Shown: in pieces, positions 46,521-58,394 of the stretch
Layout: every line of letters begins with the position of its first letter
Numbering within the stretch: position 1 is the stretch's first letter
Assembly (NCBI GenBank): GCA_028386065.3
Contig: JAKUCV010006140.1
Coordinates: 274,929-338,928 of the forward strand
DNA length: 64,000 nucleotides
Direction of reading: 5' to 3'
Source of the DNA: Turnera subulata
Lineage: Eukaryota; Streptophyta; Magnoliopsida; Malpighiales; Passifloraceae
Notes under the pieces: model-generated
What the model saw: the letters and a program-made list of their open reading frames with translations, nothing else
Told to the model about the DNA's origin: nothing
The model's database searches: none
Program-made: the position numbers and the translations under genes

Positions 46521-47886
46521 CACTTCACGGACCTCGCGGAATTCCTCCTCAAGTCCTGCACCTCATTCCGCCTCAAACGGAATAATGTTTTGAATATAAA
46601 CATCTCTCGTAAATTAGCATTCCATTCAAAAAGCAACTGGAAATTGTTAGTATGAACTGCACTTAGCATAATATATTAAATAATTAAAATATCAATTACA
46701 TGAATATAATATAATTAAATACATAATAGAAAGTAATAAATAATGTAGCTTATTGACTTTTGACCACACGGGCCACCATGTTTTGGGCCCGTTAATATTT
46801 TTCAGGCCTTGGCAGCATCCTGGGTTGTCCAACATCCTCAGGTCCTGCTTTTTTTTTTTTGTTTATTTCTCATGCGCCTGTCCCTTTTTGTTCATTTCTT
46901 TTCTTTTGTCCACAACTGTTGCTCGCCTCGGTGAGTTCGCCTTCCGTAGATGGCGGCAGATCAAGGGCGTGGGCGGCGGCCAGCGTCACCTCTGTCAGTA
47001 ACAACGGAGCTTGACGCGGCTTTTGGAGATCTACCACGAGCTCGTTCCTCCCCTAGCGCTGCACAGCAGTAACGGTTGCACCCGGGGATGTTCCAAGTAG
47101 CTCCTCCACTCCGGCATCTTCTTTGGTGAGCGATGCTTGGCGGTGGAGGTTCCGGCCATCCTTTCCAGTCTGGGGGCGTCAGCGCGGTGAACACGAGTTC
47201 CTCTTCTCCCGTTCTCCAACAGCGACGCGATAGAGGGATGCAGTTCTGTTGGGTTTAGCCTCCACGACCGTGCTCCGATCGGCAATGGTTGGGATTCTGA
47301 ACGATCTCTGCAACGGCGTCATTCCTCGGACAGATCTACCATCCTCGGCCACCATCTGGCATCATCGTGACGGGATCTGGTCCATTTTTGCTCCCCGGCA
47401 GCAGCCTCCTTTCCCTGCTCTCTGGCGATGCACGTGCTGGGAATGAGTCCTGGAGTGATGTTGGGTCGGGTCGTCTCTTCCACGCCCCCACAGCGTTGGT
47501 GGCTCCTCTTCCTTCAGTCATTTGTAGGCGTCGGTGAGGTGAATTCTATCGAGTATGCTTGCCGTTTCACCGTTTCCCGGCAGATTTCCACCACGGATTT
47601 CTGGTTTGGCTTTAATTTTTGGTTTTGTGCTGCTTTGCTATTTCCCGATCTGCACAAATTTAAGTATCAAAATACCAGTAGTTAAATGCTTAAATAAATT
47701 CACCATGGATAAACATAATTGTTGTTTGTGAAATATGTTGGATCCATCAGATCTGCTCGATATGTTGATGCGCCGGCGTGTGAAATTTGTGCTATCTGAA
47801 ATCATTGTCGCTTATTTCGATTGTGGATGTTTGATTTGTTGATAGATTGTTTGGCTTTCGAATCGTTCCCGGCAACGAAACCAAAC

Positions 47887-48256
47887 TGATGTAAAACGGA
47901 AAGTGGGGGTGCCTGTCTTTATTGATTGTAATTATGAATGGTGTACAGTAGAGAGAAAATCGGTAGAAACCGAGTGAGGGCGAGAGAGTCGGGGAAGAGA
48001 ATCCCCCCTCCCTCCTATAATTTCTATGTATATATAGTACTACAAGACAATGAGATTGTGTTGGCCACGCGTCACGCTGTCATTGGTCACGATCGGATTT
48101 CCTCTAGATGATCAGGTAGATAAGGTCTAACGGGCCTCTAGGCAGTGGGCCTCGTCCACGGTCCGGGTCCTTGACCCGTAGGTCCTTCGGTTGCCTATAG
48201 GGCCCGATCCTAAGCCTTAATTGGGCCTATTCCCGAATTAGGCCCATCTACATCAA
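47887..48256 (-). repeat. 5' LTR of the outermost element, complete (370 bp)
   Basis: The plus strand reads TGATGTAAAACGG...CATCTACATCA with TGATGTA/TACATCA end inversion. A TATATATA stretch is near 48031. Beyond it lies ACCAG (48257-48261), pairing with ACCAA at 8119-8123. Inwards on the minus strand is a primer-binding-like GTTTGGTTTCGTTGCCGGGA. Confidence 0.75.
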
Positions 48257-48261
48257 CCAGC

Positions 48262-49678
48262 AAGGTTATTAAAAACGAGTTTTTACATAAACTCGTTTTG
48301 GCCCAGTCAAAAATGCAACGTAAAAACGTAACGTAGAATCGTAAGTGCCCACAAAATTTGATTTGTAATTTTAATTGAATTTATAAATGGATCAATTTAT
48401 AAAATTCATCCTACAAATATTGCCTCTCATCAAAATTCAACCTATATATAGACCTTTAATAATATAATTAGAATATACCATAAATTAACAACAAACCACA
48501 CCATTAATATAAGAAATTCAAAGTTAATATACATATTGTCTAATGAAAATTCTAAACAAAAGTACTTCAGGTGCATAATATTCAAAGTAAATATAGCAAT
48601 ACAATATTTCTAATACAAATACTCAACCTGAGCATCAAGTAAATCCTCTCTCGTAGATCAATACAAATACTCAACCTGAGCATCAGCATTAGAGACTATA
48701 AATAGAGGTAAACAGATCAATACATCCTTTTCAACGTTGTGAGCTGAAAGCTTTTGCTATAATGTGGGCAGATAACAAAATTAGACCTCTCTCGCAGTCC
48801 ACTCTAGTACCACTAAAAATGCCCTTATTACAGCTTAAACTTCATTTAAATAACTCAGAGAAGTTCAGCTCTTGCCTCGCCCAGTATCCATGCAAGGAGA
48901 AAAAAATAAAACTAAAATATTGCTAAGAAACCTAAGAAGAGGAAGCACCTGAACGTAAAGAAGGCTAGCCTTGTCAAAGCGTTCTCTTGCTTCCTGCATT
49001 AAACCACATCTTTTAAGATGCTAGTATCAATAGCAATTGATTTCTGAATATTGAAGTTCATCAGCACATGAATGCACTGATTAGAGGAGTAGACAATGAA
49101 GACACTTCAAAGTCAGAAATACTCAACGGCATAAAGATGAGTCTAGTCAGACAACAACTCAGCTGAAGATATCGAAAGCATAGCATTAGAGAGCATGGTA
49201 TTGGTTTTAGTTAACATTGGATAGTCTTATGCAAAGAATGTAAAACTGACCTGCAAGTTCAACAGGCCGAGGCGCCGAGCAAATCTAGGAGAAGGAGGAA
49301 GAGACGGAAGACTTGAAGCAGGAAGAGATGGAAGAGTTGGAGGAGGAAGAGCCAAAGACTAGGAGAAGGAGGAAGAGACGGAAAGAGGGGTTAGGGATTA
49401 CAAATTGAAACTGAAACAGAAAGCTCAAAGCCCCCACCCACCCCGACACGAGAGCCCAAATTTCAATTTCAGCCTATTTTTTTTTTTTTTTTAACACACA
49501 AAGTGAACTCGCCCAACTCGGTCAAACTCGGCGAGTTTAACGTGTTTAACGAGTTGACTCGCGAGTTTGACCGAGCTTGACCTGAAAACGATTTTGTATG
49601 CGAGTAAAAACAAAATGGCCCCTGGAATCGTAAAAACAGACGATTTTACGATTCAAAAACGAGTTTTTGATAACTTTG
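48262..49678. mobile_element. Non-autonomous hAT-type DNA transposon (1.4 kb)
   Basis: Left end CAAGGTTATTAAAAACGAG; right end reverse-complemented CAAAGTTATCAAAAACTCG. The flanks TCAACCAG (48254-48261) and TTAACCAG (49679-49686) form an 8-bp duplication with one mismatch, as hAT elements make. Subterminal zones are filled with ACTCG and CGAGT words on both sides (49500-49670). A 26-bp direct repeat AATACAAATACTCAACCTGA... occurs at 48612 and 48660. Bases about 48940-49000 look exon-like next to splice-like motifs, but no protein is recognised and no transposase is present. Confidence 0.75.
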
Positions 49679-49721
49679 TTAACCAGAGTCCAAAAAAAGC
49701 AATAGCATTAGATGCTGGAAC

Positions 49722-49890
49722 CAAGGTTATTAAAAACGCGAGTCAACTCGTGAACTCATCCGAGTTTACGATGTTAGGCAGGATTTCTAGTTGACTCGTT
49801 TTGAAACTCGATTTTTGGTGAAACTCACGAGTCAACTCGTAAACTCGTTAAACTCGTCGAGTTTGACCGAGTTTACTCAGCGGTTAAAAA
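49722..49890. mobile_element. Second, partial hAT-type MITE end
   Basis: CAAGGTTATTAAAAACGCGA at 49722 repeats the left terminus of the element at 48262. It is followed by many ACTCGTGAACTC / GAGTTTGAC words with internal self-complementarity. A matching right terminus and duplication could not be placed. Confidence 0.5.
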
Positions 49891-50041
49891 ACAAAAGAAA
49901 AAAAAATTGGATTTGGATGGAATGTTAGCCTCGTCACTTTCGTGGAAAAGCACCCACCTAAAAACTAATCCCCAATTCTTCTTTCTCACCCATACCACCA
50001 CACCAACTCACCTCACTACCATGAGCCACGACCATCTCCTC
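49891..50041 (+). other. Host DNA with possible gene start, cut by copia copy 2
   Basis: A C/A- and C/T-rich leader-like stretch (49960-50018) leads to ATG at 50021 in CACTACCATGAGC, opening MSHDHLL before the copia element begins at 50042. The target duplication TCCTC continues as a CTC/TCC microsatellite at 57890. With the insertion removed, an open frame of about 59 codons (Leu-rich) runs to a TAG near 58050. Whether this was a real coding start or only a CT-rich leader cannot be decided. Confidence 0.25.
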
Positions 50042-51355
50042 TGTTAGTGTAATATGCCCAAAAGCCAATCAATGGATGTTTATTTGTAATCATGTATACA
50101 CATTAAGGTTATTCCAATAAATATCGTTTATGAGATAAACGCTTGCACATATTTATAACCCTAGAATATTTCATATTCTTAAATGTCCCTAGTCGATTAT
50201 TATTATGGATGGGTTGTAATAACAAATTAAGACTAGCGTATGTTGAGAATTATATGAGATATGAATTCTACATACGGGTACAGGTTAGAGAACTTGTGGA
50301 CTGGACCGACACACATAAGAACGCTACATGGAACGTTATATGATTGTCATTAGCGGTTCTTATATGTATTGTCCTTAGACCTGAGATCATCAAGGTTCCC
50401 AGTATATGAGTCGTATACTTTGATATTATTCCTAGTCATCCGTAACTGGGTGGTCTTAAGGGTAATCATTGGGTATATGATAAATGTGTAGTGGGTTTTG
50501 ATTGATCAAGATGGGATTCGTCCGACCCATATAACGGGTATATTATCAGATGGGCCTCTTGATAGAGTTGAACTGTAAATGCATGGCCATGCTCGGATTA
50601 TGATATGGTGATATCACAGGTATCCGTTTTACGCGGTTAACTCGAGGATCAAGAAACCGAGATTGACATATTCCATGTCACGTGTTTAATCTTGATAATG
50701 GGACGAAGGGACGATGACATGTTTGCGAGGCATATGAATCAGTACTGATCTTGTCGTTCGGATAGCAATGATGTGTTGCTAAACGCCGCTCTTTGCTTAT
50801 AATTGTAAATGAGTTTACAATTATTGTCGGACGTTACAAGTGCCTACAGGGTCACACACATAGAGCCGTTGATTCGAGCTGGTGGTTGAACCATGGTTGG
50901 ACCGTGGTTGAACTAGGTATTTGAGCTTGTGGTTTGACCAGGGTCGCTTTGGGCTGGTTTGGTTCACTAAATGTCTGATTGAGAGAGTTTTGAGTGTTCT
51001 TGAGAGAGCTTGAGTGTTCTTGAGTTTTCAGACCACACACCTTCTTTGAGAAAGAAGAAAATACCACAAACTCTAGCTTCCGAAAACCTACTGCTAGCAC
51101 ATCAGTTCGGGGGTGCTCGGGTTGGTAATCGTGTGACGATTCCAACTAGTTATCACGATTCGTGTGGATACCGTAGAGGAGCATGATATTCTTCCAGCTC
51201 TAGCTGATTCGGTTCTTCAGTTAGGTGAAAGATCCTAACCGTTTCAGGTATGATTGATTTTGTTGTTCGGTTTGGTTGCTTCACTTGGATCCTCCAAGGT
51301 TTCCGGGTCTTTCCGCTGCTCTTGATTGTCAAGTTTGCATGCCCGGATACTGACA
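50042..51355 (+). repeat. 5' LTR of copia copy 2, internally deleted (1314 bp)
   Basis: It matches the 3' LTR except for a gap after TAAATGTCTGATT, where it jumps to GAGAGAGTTTTGAGTG, and a shorter gap near 50660. Substitutions are scattered along its length. Confidence 0.9.
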
Positions 51356-51659
51356 GTGGTAGCGGAGCCTCTTGTGAAGCTCTAAACTGAATTTAGTTGT
51401 GCATATGTGTGATATGTTCATCTTAATGTGTGTGATATGATGAATTCATTTTGGTATATGTGATATGCTGAATTCATTTTTGTATATGCAATATATGTTG
51501 AGGTTGGTTGTGTCAAAAGGGTTTTGACAACAAGCACTTGATTGGTATGTGATATCAATCAAGAGGTTCTTGGTAGTAAGTCGAAGAGGTTCGACAAAAG
51601 GAAAATCGATTGTCGGTTTTCGTTAGGAACGATGGTCGTTCTAGTGCATCGAGGCCAGA

Positions 51660-52086
51660 ACATCGATGTTCAATGGTTGAACATCGATGTTCACATGAGT
51701 TTTGGCCTTGGCAGAAGTCTGAAACATCGATGTTCAGAACAGGAACATCGATGTTTAGGGGCTATACATTGATGTTTAAAAGTACTGCCATGAAACTTGA
51801 ATTGGCAGAGGTCTCCAACATCGATGTTTAAGTTTGAACATCGATGTTCATGAGTCCTACATCGATGTTTAAGGGTTATACATCGATGTTTTATACTACT
51901 GCCTAATTCTTGGAATTTCAGAACCTTCCAACATCGATGTTGAGGTCTAGACATCGATGTTCTTGTGTCCCGAGGCCAATGGACATCGATGTTTAGAAAT
52001 GGACATCGATGTCCTTGTGCATTACCAAAGTGTTAGGGAGAATCAGATTCTCAAAGACATTGATGTTCACTTATGGGCATCGATGT
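51660..52086 (+). repeat. Array of the palindrome ACATCGATGT in the leader of copia copy 2
   Basis: By hand count there are 12 perfect and 3 one-mismatch copies in 427 bp. The perfect ones start at 51660, 51681, 51724, 51745, 51818, 51838, 51859, 51880, 51931, 51951, 51983 and 52003. Pair spacing is again about 20-21 bp. Copy number and spacers differ from copy 1, while the palindrome itself is kept. Confidence 0.95.
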
Positions 52087-52647
52087 TTACATGTATCTTT
52101 GTTTACCAAATTTACATAACATCAATACATGATTTATTGATTATATGCATGTGATGTATGAACATAGGTTGATGTAAATATTAAGTTCTTAGTTGCCTTC
52201 CTTGATAAGCACTCATCATTGCTTAGATCAACACTTGGTAGGTTTTGCCAAAGCAAGGTGTTAATGTTTATCCTAGCAAGGTGCGACTAGATAATTGTAA
52301 TATCTGAACTGCTTATTGTGGGTTTGGACTTAACTAGGTCTTCTTAATAGGATTAAGGACTTAGAGGCAAGGAGTTGAGCAATGTCTATAAGATAGACAA
52401 GAACAAGTGTTGTTCACTCAACTATCCAAGAGTTACATGAGATGTGATTAACAAGAGTTGTCTACCTAAATAGCTATGACATAAGTGATCAGCCAAAGCT
52501 GACTTATCTTGTAGTGAAATATGGATCTTGGCCTACTCATGATTATTTTGATTCATAGTAGGAGCTTCATTTAATAGAATTCCTTATTAAATGATTTTGT
52601 ATGCATGACTCTTATTTGTGTGAGTTGATCTTTGTTGTAGAATTTCC

Positions 52648-55600
52648 ATGGCACAAAACACTAGCACAATGTCACTGCGATCTGTCCTTGAGAAGGAAAA
52701 GTTGAATGGGAATAACTTCCTAAAATGGTATCGCAACTTGAGGATAGTCCTCAAACAAGAAAAGAAGTTGTATGTCCTCGAAGGGCCTGTTCCAGATGAA
52801 CCGACGCCTAGTGCTACAAGGGCAGAAAGGGATGCTTACAAGAAGCACCTTGATGATGCATTAGATGCAGCATGCCTTATGCTTGTTAACATGGACTCTG
52901 AGCTTCAGAAGCAACATGAGAACTTGGGTGCATTCGATATGATCGAACATCTGAAAATGCTTTTTGAAGAGAAAGCTAGGCATGAGAGGTATGAGACCTC
53001 TAAAGCATTGTTCCATTGCAAGATGGCTGAGTCATCACCCGTGAGACCTCATGTGCTCAAAATGATTGGATACATTGAGAGCCTTGAGGGTCTTGGTTTT
53101 CCTTTGCAGAAGGAGTTGGCTGTTGATCTAGTCCTGCAATCGTTGCCGGATAGTTACAGCCAATTTGTCATGAACTTCAATATGAATCATCTTGACAAAT
53201 CATTGTCTGAGTTGCTTAACATAATGGGAACAGTTGAACAACAAATGAGGGCAAACAAATCCAACATTATGATGATTGGAAAAGGCAAAAGAAAGGGTAA
53301 AGCAAAGTTTAACAAGAAGAAGAAATGTGCTAAAAGGTTTGGTGCATGTGCATCTTCTTGTGATCATGTGCTGAAACCCAAGGGTGGTATTGCAAAGGAA
53401 GGACATTGTTTCCATTGCAATAAACCGGGCCATTGGAAGAGCAACTGCCCTATTTACCTTGAAGAGGTGAAGAAAAGGAAGGGAAGTGAGACTTCCACTT
53501 CAGGTATTTTCGTTATAGAAGCTAATATCTCTATCTCTGCATCATGGGTATTAGATACCGGATGTGGTTCTCATATTTGTATAAATGTGCAGGAACTAAA
53601 AAAGAGTAGGAGATTGGTAAAGGGTGAGATAGACCTACGCGTCGGAAATGGAGCAAGGGTTGCTGCATTAGCCGTAGGGACTTATTATCTATCTTTACCG
53701 TGTGGTTTGGTTTTGGAACTTGTTGATTGCTATTATGTACCTACTATAAGCAGGAATTTGATTTCTGTTTCTTGTCTGGACAAGAAAGGCTTTTCATTTG
53801 TAATAAAGAACAAATGTTGTTCTATTTATTTCAATGATATTTATTATGGTGGTGCATATTTGAGCAATGGTTTATATGTTCTAAACCTAGAAACTCCAAT
53901 CTATAATGTTAATACAAAGAAGGTTAGAATGAACGATTCTAATGAAACCTGCCTTTGGCATTGTCGTTTGGGCCATATAAACGAGACTCGTATTGCTAAA
54001 CTCCATAAAGATGGAATTCTAGACTCATTTGATTTTGAATCATATGAGACATGTGAGTCATGTTTATTAGGCAAAATGACAAAGGCTCCTTTTGCCGGTA
54101 AAGGTGAGAGAGCTTCGGACTTGTTAGGTCTAATACATTCTGATGTATGCGGACCTATGTCTACACAGGCTAGAGGTGATTTTCAATACTTCATTACATT
54201 TACTGATGATTACAGTAGATATGGCTACGTGTACCTTATGAGACACAAGTCAGAATCCTTTGAAAAGTTCAAAGAATTCAAGAGTGAAGTACAGAATCAA
54301 CTCGGGAAAAGTATTAAAATGCTTCGATCAGATCGAGAAGGTGAATACTTAGACCAAGAGTTTCTTGATCATCTAAAGGGTTGTGGTATAGTATCACAAC
54401 TCACTCCTTCGGGCACGCCTAGATGGAAAAATGTATCCGAAAGGAGGAATAGAACCTTGTTAGACATGGTTTGTTCGATGATGAGTCAAGCTGACCTTCC
54501 TTCTTCATTTTGGGGACATGCATTATTGAGTGTTGCATCTACACTTAACCGTGTTCCATCTAAATCCGTCGAAAAGACACCATATGAGATATGGACTGGG
54601 AAGCGTCCCAATTTATCTTTTATGAGAATTTGGGGTTGTGAGGCTTACGTGAGACGTGAAGCATCGGATAAACTCGGCCCTAAATCCGACAAGTGCCTCT
54701 TTGTAGGATACCCTAAGGAAACTAAAGGGTATTATTTCTACATTCCTACTGAGAACAAAGTGTTTGTTGCTCGGACTTCTATTTTTCTAGAAAGAGAATT
54801 TATTTCTAGAAGAACCAGTGGGAGGAAAAAAGAACTCGAGGAAGTTCGAGAAGTTGAGGCAAAGATGGAACAAGGACAGGAACCACAAGATGTTGTGGAT
54901 GAGAATCCTGTGCCTGTAGCACATGGACCGCGTAGGTCGGGTAGGACTCGGTACGAGCCTGAGAGATATGGATTTCTCATGACTCATACTGGGGACGTGA
55001 TGCTCATAGATGAGGATGAGCCCACTTCCTATCAGCAGGCCATTACGGGTCCGGACTCTAAGAAGTGGCTGGAAGCCATGAATTCGGAAATGGAATCCAT
55101 GTATCAAAACAAGGTATGGACCTTAGTTGATCCACCTGAAGGGGTAAAACCCATAGGGTGCAAATGGGTCTTTAAGAAAAAAACCGACATGGATGGTAAT
55201 GTGATTACCTATAAAGGGCGATTGGTTGCGAAAGGTTTCAAACAAGTTCATGGTATAGACTATGATGAAACTTTCTCACCAGTTGCCATGGTTAAATCCA
55301 TCTGGATTCTGTTGGCTATAGCCGCATACCATGATTATGAGATATGGCAAATGGATGTGAAAACCGCTTTCCTAAATGGAAATCTTTTAGAGGATGTGTA
55401 CATGACACAACCTGAAGGTTTTGTCGATCCAGAGAATGCCAATGTGGTATGCAAGTTGCAAAGATCCATTTATGGATTGAAGCAAGCTTCTAGGAGTTGG
55501 CATCTTCGTTTAAATGAAGTGATCAAAGAGTTTGGTTTCATTAAGAACGAAGATGAACCATGTGTTTACAAGAAGGTTAGTGGGAGCAATATTATTTTCT

Positions 55601-56369
55601 TGTTATTGTATGTTGACGACATCCTGCTCATTGGGAATGACATTCCGACACTACAGTCTGTAAAGGCTTGGTTAGGGAAGAATTTATCAATGAAGGACTT
55701 AGGAGAAGCAGCCTATGTGTTAGGCATAAAGATCTATAGAGATAGATCCAAAAGGCTTCTCGGGCTAAGTCAGAGTACGTATATTGACAAGGTGCTAAAG
55801 AGGTTTAGCATGCAAGATTCCAAGAAAGGATTCTTGCCCATGTCACATGGCGTATCTCTCTCTAAGAATCAATGTCCTAGTGCATCGAAGGAGAGAGAGC
55901 AGATGAGTAAGATCCCTTATGCTTCGGCAATAGGATCTATCATGTATGCCATGTTATGTACTCGACCGGATGTCGCATATGCTTTGAGTGTCACAAGCAG
56001 ATATCAATCTGATCCCGGTGAGAGTCACTGGACAGCCGTTAAGGACATCCTTAAGTACTTGAGAAGGACTAAGGATGCATTTCTTGTGTATGGAAGTGTT
56101 GATGAGCTTGTTGTAAAGGGTTACATGGATGCTAGCTTCCAAACAGACAGAGATGATTTTATATCGCAGTCAGGTTATGTGTTTTTATCTTGGAGGTGGT
56201 ACTGTATGCTGGAAGAGTTCCAAGCAGGGAACAGTTACCGACTCTACAACTGTGGTTGTGCAAAGTTCCTTTCGAGAACAATGTAACAGACCCGTTGAAA
56301 AAGTGTCTCACGCAGGGAAAGCATGATGGTCATGCTGTATTCATTGGTATTAGATACATGTATGATTGA
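52648..56369 (+). CDS. Copia gag-pol polyprotein (single late frameshift, RNase H mostly deleted)
   Basis: ATG 52648 opens a frame of 1212 codons to 56286. Order: gag with LEKEKLNGNNFLKWYRNLRI at the N-terminus; zinc knuckle CFHCNKPGHWKSNC at about residues 254-267; aspartic protease LDTGCGSH (Asp303); integrase HHCC finger (HCRLGH...CESCLLGK) and catalytic Asp499, Asp562, Glu598 (DD35E); RT with YVDD (Asp990-991). An extra T in the T-run near 56180 shifts the frame, which continues as CLGGGTVCWKSSKQG. RNase H is cut short at ...STTVVVQ and joins a KVPSENNV-like tail that ends at TGA 56367, where family members usually end GDWL. Gag through RT may still be expressible. RNase H activity is unlikely. 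Confidence 0.9.
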
Positions 56370-56389
56370 CTTTAGTGCAAGTGGGAGAT

Positions 56390-57889
56390 TGTTAGTGTAA
56401 TATGCCCAAAAGCCAATCAATGGATGTTTATTTGTAATCATGTATACACATTAAGGTTATTCCAATAAATATCGTTTATGAGATAAACGCTTGCACATAT
56501 TTATAACCCTAGAATATTTCATATTCTTAAATGTCCCTAGTCGATTATTATTATGGATGGGTTGTAATAATAAATTAAGACTAGCGTATGTTGAGAATTA
56601 TATGAGATATGAATTCTACATACGGGTACAAGTTAGAGAATTTGTGGACTGGACCGACCCACATAAGAACGCTACATGGAACTTTATATGATTGTCATTA
56701 GCGGTTCTTATATGTATTGTCCTTAGACCAGAGATCATTAAGGTTCCCAGCATATGAGTCGTATACTTTGATATTATTCCTAGTCATCCGTAACTGGGTG
56801 GTCTTAAGGGTAATCATTGGGTATATGATAAATGTGTAGTGGGTTTTGATTGATCAAGATGGGATTCGTCCGACCCATATAACGGGTATATTATCAGATG
56901 GGCCTCTTGATAGAGTTGAACTGTAAATGCATGGCCATGCTCGGATTATGATATGGTGACATCACAGGTATCCGTTTTACGCGGTTAACTCGAGGATCAA
57001 GAAACTGAGATTGAACATATGCGAGATTGACATATTCCATGTCTCGTGTTTAATCTTGATAATGGGACGAAGGGACGATGACATGTTTGCGAGGCATATG
57101 AATCAGTACTGATCTTGTCGTTCTGGTAGCAATGATGCGTTGCTAGACGCCGCTCTTTGCTTATAATTGTAAATGAGTTTACAATTATTGCCGGACGTTA
57201 CAAGTGCCTATAGGGTCACACACTTAGAGCCGTTGATTCGAGCTGGTGGTTGAACCATAGTTGGACTATGGTTGGACCGTGGTTGGACCAGGATCGCTTT
57301 GGGCTGGTTTGGTTCACTAAATGTCTGATTTATTGAACCATAATCAGTGCATGGTGATGTGTAATCCCATTAAGACATTAGTGGAGACATCATTAGCTAA
57401 AAGCTAATCATGTTGGCCAAAGGTGTTGGCACTTTGTCCCTTGCTTTTGTGAGTGGGATTAGACTAAGCATAATCTGATTATGCCTTGGGTCTTCATCAC
57501 TTTGAGTTTGAAATTTTCAGAGGATTGAGAGCTTGAGAGAGTCTTGAGTGTTCTTGAGTTTTCAGACCACACACCTTCATTGAGAAAGAAGAAAATACCA
57601 CAAACTCTAGCTTCCGAAAACCTGCTGCTAGCACATCAGTTCGGGGGTGCTCAGGTTGGTAATCGTGTGACGATTCCAACTAGTTATCACGGTTCGTGTG
57701 GATACCGTAGAGGAGCATGATATTCTTCCAGCTCTAGCTGATTCGGTTCTTCAGTTGGGTGAAAGATCCTAACCGTTTCAGGTATGATCGATTTTGTTGT
57801 TCGGTTTGGTTGCTTCACTTGGATCCTCCAAGGTTTCCGGGTCTTTCCCCTGCTCTTGATTGTCAAGTTTGCATGCCCGGTTACTTACA
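56390..57889 (+). repeat. 3' LTR of copia copy 2 (1500 bp)
   Basis: It follows GTGGGAGAT and ends GGTTACTTACA. It carries the stretch deleted from the 5' LTR. GGTTGGACC-type repeats lie at 57245-57300, as in copy 1. Confidence 0.95.
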
Positions 57890-58103
57890 TCCTCCTCCTC
57901 CTCCTCCATCTCCTCCTCCATTTATTGATTGCTTTTGTAATTGACTGGAGATTTTGGGATAGTTTCCTAAGAAAGAAGAGTCTCTTTATTTATTGTTTGT
58001 TGGGTAGGAAGAAAAAAGGTCTTTTTATTTACAGCCAAACAAAGCTAAGATAGAGAAGGTAAATTTGAGTTTTTGTTTGTGAGGAGACGAGGAAGAAGAG
58101 ACT
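57890..58103 (+). other. Host DNA between copia copy 2 and the next LTR
   Basis: It begins with the TCC/CTC microsatellite that was the copia target, then AT-rich DNA with no stop in one frame until about 58050. It ends at AGACT, the presumed target duplication of the LTR element at 58104. Confidence 0.4.
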
Positions 58104-58394
58104 TGATATATTTACTCTACCCGCTGGTCCCACTATCGGGAGAGCCCGGGACCGAAGACCGAGTCAAAGCCCAACGAGCCCAGGCCCGAAGACCGAGTCC
58201 GAGCCCATCAAGCCCAATTTGTCCAAGAAGCCCGTCTACAAGGCACTCGCTCTATAAATACCCCCTAAGGCCCGTTTTATGGAGGAGGGTAACCTAGATA
58301 GCTAGACCCGGGGTACTGTTCACGCCCCTCTTTTCTTTGTAATTCAACCAATTATTCAATGGAAATACACACCCCCTATTTTCGATTTACATCA
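58104..58394 (+). repeat. 5' LTR (291 bp) of an LTR retrotransposon continuing past the window
   Basis: It starts TGATATATTTACTC and ends TTCGATTTACATCA. A TATA box TCTATAAATA lies at 58251-58260. A GC-rich upstream part repeats CCGAAGACCGAGTC (58151 and 58187). The 3' end resembles that of the LTR at 47887 (TTTACATCA). GTGGCGACTCCGCTGGGGA right after it (58395-58413) is a primer-binding site of gypsy type. Confidence 0.8.

Larger units (their letters stand above)
44653..47886 (-). other. Internal region of the outermost element (right part), non-coding leader and spacer
   Basis: On the minus strand this begins beside the 5' LTR. It comprises an AT-rich leader (47680-47886), a GC-rich stretch (46900-47660) with only short frames, an AT-rich gap (46570-46760), then GGTCC-rich low-complexity DNA with two minisatellites. 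No gag or pol motif is visible. Confidence 0.5.
8124..48256 (-). mobile_element. Outermost layer: minus-strand LTR retrotransposon, non-autonomous, holding all nested insertions
   Basis: The 5' LTR is 47887-48256 on the minus strand and a truncated 3' LTR is at 8124. The putative 5-bp duplication is ACCAA / ACCAG (one mismatch). Its own internal sequence survives as 38406-41197 and 44653-47886 and shows no gag or pol. It therefore resembles a large retrotransposon derivative (LARD). The primer-binding region adjoins the 5' LTR (minus strand, 47886 leftwards) and contains GTTGCCGGGAACGATTCG, like gypsy elements of the Tat group. The LTR ends (TGATGTA...TACATCA) resemble those at 58104-58394, which suggests a related family. 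Confidence 0.65.
50042..57889 (+). mobile_element. Ty1/copia retrotransposon, copy 2 (7.8 kb), nearly intact coding region
   Basis: LTRs 50042-51355 and 56390-57889 begin TGTTAGTGTAATATGCC and end TGACA / CTTACA. They are flanked by a perfect TCCTC duplication (50037-50041, 57890-57894). Primer-binding site TGGTAGCGGAGCC (51357) and polypurine tract GTGGGAGAT (56381-56389) are in place. It is the same family as copy 1 (closely similar protein, LTR and leader array). The LTRs differ in length because the 5' copy lacks about 170 bp present at 57330-57520 and a small piece near 57010-57030. Confidence 0.95.
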
